Source: an uncultured Pyrinomonas sp. (GTDB lineage Bacteria > Acidobacteriota > Blastocatellia > Pyrinomonadales > Pyrinomonadaceae). Taken from it: a stretch of 7,011 bases of DNA. Location: NCBI GenBank assembly GCA_937135995.1, contig CAKZOF010000361.1, positions 1-7,011 on the forward strand. Direction: 5' to 3'. This document shows positions 6,402 to 7,011 of this stretch, piece after piece. The stretch's first letter is position 1, and each line of letters starts with the position of its first letter. The translations under genes were made by a program, and so were the position numbers. Under the pieces are notes generated by a model, which searched no databases, was not told where the DNA came from, and saw only the letters and a program-made list of their open reading frames with translations.

Positions 6402-6506
6402 AAAGAATTGCGATCGTTACTCCCTGGTTCGATGGAGCGCGTTCGCGAGATCGTTGAAGCGCATACGGAGCCATGAAAAGAATTGCGATCGTTACCCCCT
6501 GGTTCG
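6394..6506 (+). repeat. 38-bp near-identical direct repeat covering a duplicated gene start
   Basis: Positions 6394-6431 and 6469-6506 match at 37 of 38 bases (the only difference is ACT versus ACC). Each copy holds an ATG and the codons for MKRIAIVTPWF, and the offset is 75 bp. Similarity stops abruptly after the TTCG of each copy, so this is not a simple tandem duplication of the 75-bp unit. The pair could recombine and remove the sequence between. Confidence 0.95.
6398..6476 (+). pseudogene. Remnant of a deleted glycosyltransferase gene (start and probable end only)
   Basis: ATG 6398 overlaps the methyltransferase stop as ATGA and encodes MKRIAIVTPWFDGARSRDR before a TGA at 6455-6457. The first 11 residues equal those of the intact glycosyltransferase at 6473. 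In another frame, 6435-6476 reads ERVREIVEAHTEP and stops at a TGA (6474-6476) that itself overlaps the next ATG as ATGA. So 79 bp keep a gene-like start and a gene-like end, each with a 4-base overlap, but in different frames. I read this as a paralogous glycosyltransferase gene that lost its middle by an out-of-frame deletion. The start copy is certain; the tail assignment rests on its overlap and helical C-terminus-like composition. The alternative is a short translated leader peptide coupling the methyltransferase to the glycosyltransferase. Confidence 0.6.
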
Positions 6507-7011
6507 GTCAAGAGGCAAAAGGCGGAGCCGAAATACAAGCCCGCCAAATAGCATTCAGGCTAGCGCAGAGAGGGCACGACATCGAGGTTTTGACGACATG
6601 CTGCCGGGCGTTTGAAGATAGTTGGGGAGAAAACCATCTTCCTGAAGGCGCATCTCAAGAAGGAGAGATAACCATTAGGCGGTTTCCGGTTGATAATCGT
6701 GATGATCAAGCCTTTCAGCGCGTACGAGATCGCTTGCTCCGCCTCCCATCGTCCAAGCTGCGCATTGGGTCTTCACCTATCGATCCAGAAGATGAACGAA
6801 TCTTTGTCGATGAAAGCATTAACTCATCTTCTCTGCATGCGCACCTGAAAGACAATAGAAAGAGATACGACGCTATCATCTTCATCCCTTACCTCTATGG
6901 AACAACCCTCAAAATACTGCCCGATGTAGCCGAAACAGCTTTCTTGCAACCCTGTTTGCACGATGAGCCATATGCTTATCTAAATTCAGTTAGAGACGTC
7001 TTTTCAAAGGC
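6473..7011 (+). CDS. Glycosyltransferase, GT-B fold, GT4-like (N-terminal part, 3' truncated)
   Basis: Predicted cytoplasmic glycosyltransferase adding a sugar from an activated donor to the growing polysaccharide; donor and acceptor unknown. The frame is open from ATG 6473 to the window edge, 179 complete codons, with the donor-binding C-terminal domain outside. The start MKRIAIVTPWFGQEAKGGAE (1-20) carries the first Rossmann strand and the GGAE motif typical of group 1 glycosyltransferases, followed by LAQRGHDIEVLTT (30-42). Further on are YDAIIFIPYLYGTT (132-145) and FLQPCLHDEPYAYL (157-170), the latter seen in GT4-like enzymes of O-antigen loci. The ATG overlaps the last stop of the upstream remnant as ATGA, and GGAG at 6467-6470 is too close (2 bases) to be a good Shine-Dalgarno, so translation may depend on coupling. 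Whether it reaches a full-length end cannot be seen. Confidence 0.88.
   Translation, partial: MKRIAIVTPWFGQEAKGGAEIQARQIAFRLAQRGHDIEVLTTCCRAFEDSWGENHLPEGASQEGEITIRRFPVDNRDDQAFQRVRDRLLRLPSSKLRIGSSPIDPEDERIFVDESINSSSLHAHLKDNRKRYDAIIFIPYLYGTTLKILPDVAETAFLQPCLHDEPYAYLNSVRDVFSK

Noticed and set aside
6256..6615. A 119-codon frame spanning the methyltransferase end and the glycosyltransferase start.
   Set aside because: It overlaps two well-supported coding frames and its internal repeat simply translates the duplicated glycosyltransferase start in the wrong frame.

Overview
The window looks like chromosomal DNA from an Acidobacteriota-type bacterium, possibly class Blastocatellia. The main clue is the first gene, an Oar-like TonB-dependent receptor of the kind greatly expanded in that phylum. 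The moderately high GC and the style of the surface-polysaccharide genes agree. The assignment is inference; no rRNA or other marker is present.

Layout. (1) Positions 1-1859, plus strand: the C-terminal ~618 residues of an outer-membrane TonB-dependent receptor, cut at the left edge. (2) Positions 1860-1942: a short convergent gap with a strong GC-rich hairpin. (3) Positions 1943-2773, minus strand: an ABC-2 type polysaccharide export permease (Wzm-like). (4) Positions 2774-3382: a 609-bp divergent intergenic region with no credible gene. It has a candidate promoter at each end and a degenerate repeat block with ~60-62 bp spacing between them. (5) Positions 3383-4672, plus strand: an ABC ATPase with a C-terminal glycan-binding-type domain (Wzt-like). 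(6) Positions 4701-6401: a 566-residue protein with a DUF4214-like segment, a helical/coiled-coil middle and a C-terminal SAM-dependent methyltransferase. (7) Positions 6398-6476: a remnant that keeps what look like only the start and end of a glycosyltransferase gene. (8) Position 6473 to the right edge: the N-terminal half of a GT4-like glycosyltransferase, cut at the window end.

Regions 3-8 read as the beginning of an ABC-transporter-dependent surface polysaccharide (O-antigen or capsule-like) locus. Glycosyltransferases would build the chain in the cytoplasm, the methyltransferase could modify or cap its end, the Wzt C-terminal domain could recognise that end, and Wzm/Wzt would export it across the inner membrane. 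The parallel is the E. coli O8/O9a system (Wzm, Wzt, WbdD). The glycan itself cannot be read from this window.

The most interesting signals are: a sharp fall in third-position GC inside wzt at the boundary between the ATPase and glycan-binding domains; the separation of wzm and wzt onto opposite strands; a methyltransferase with WbdD-like parts in reversed order; a fossil glycosyltransferase gene with both 4-base overlaps intact; and the periodic repeat block between the divergent promoters.
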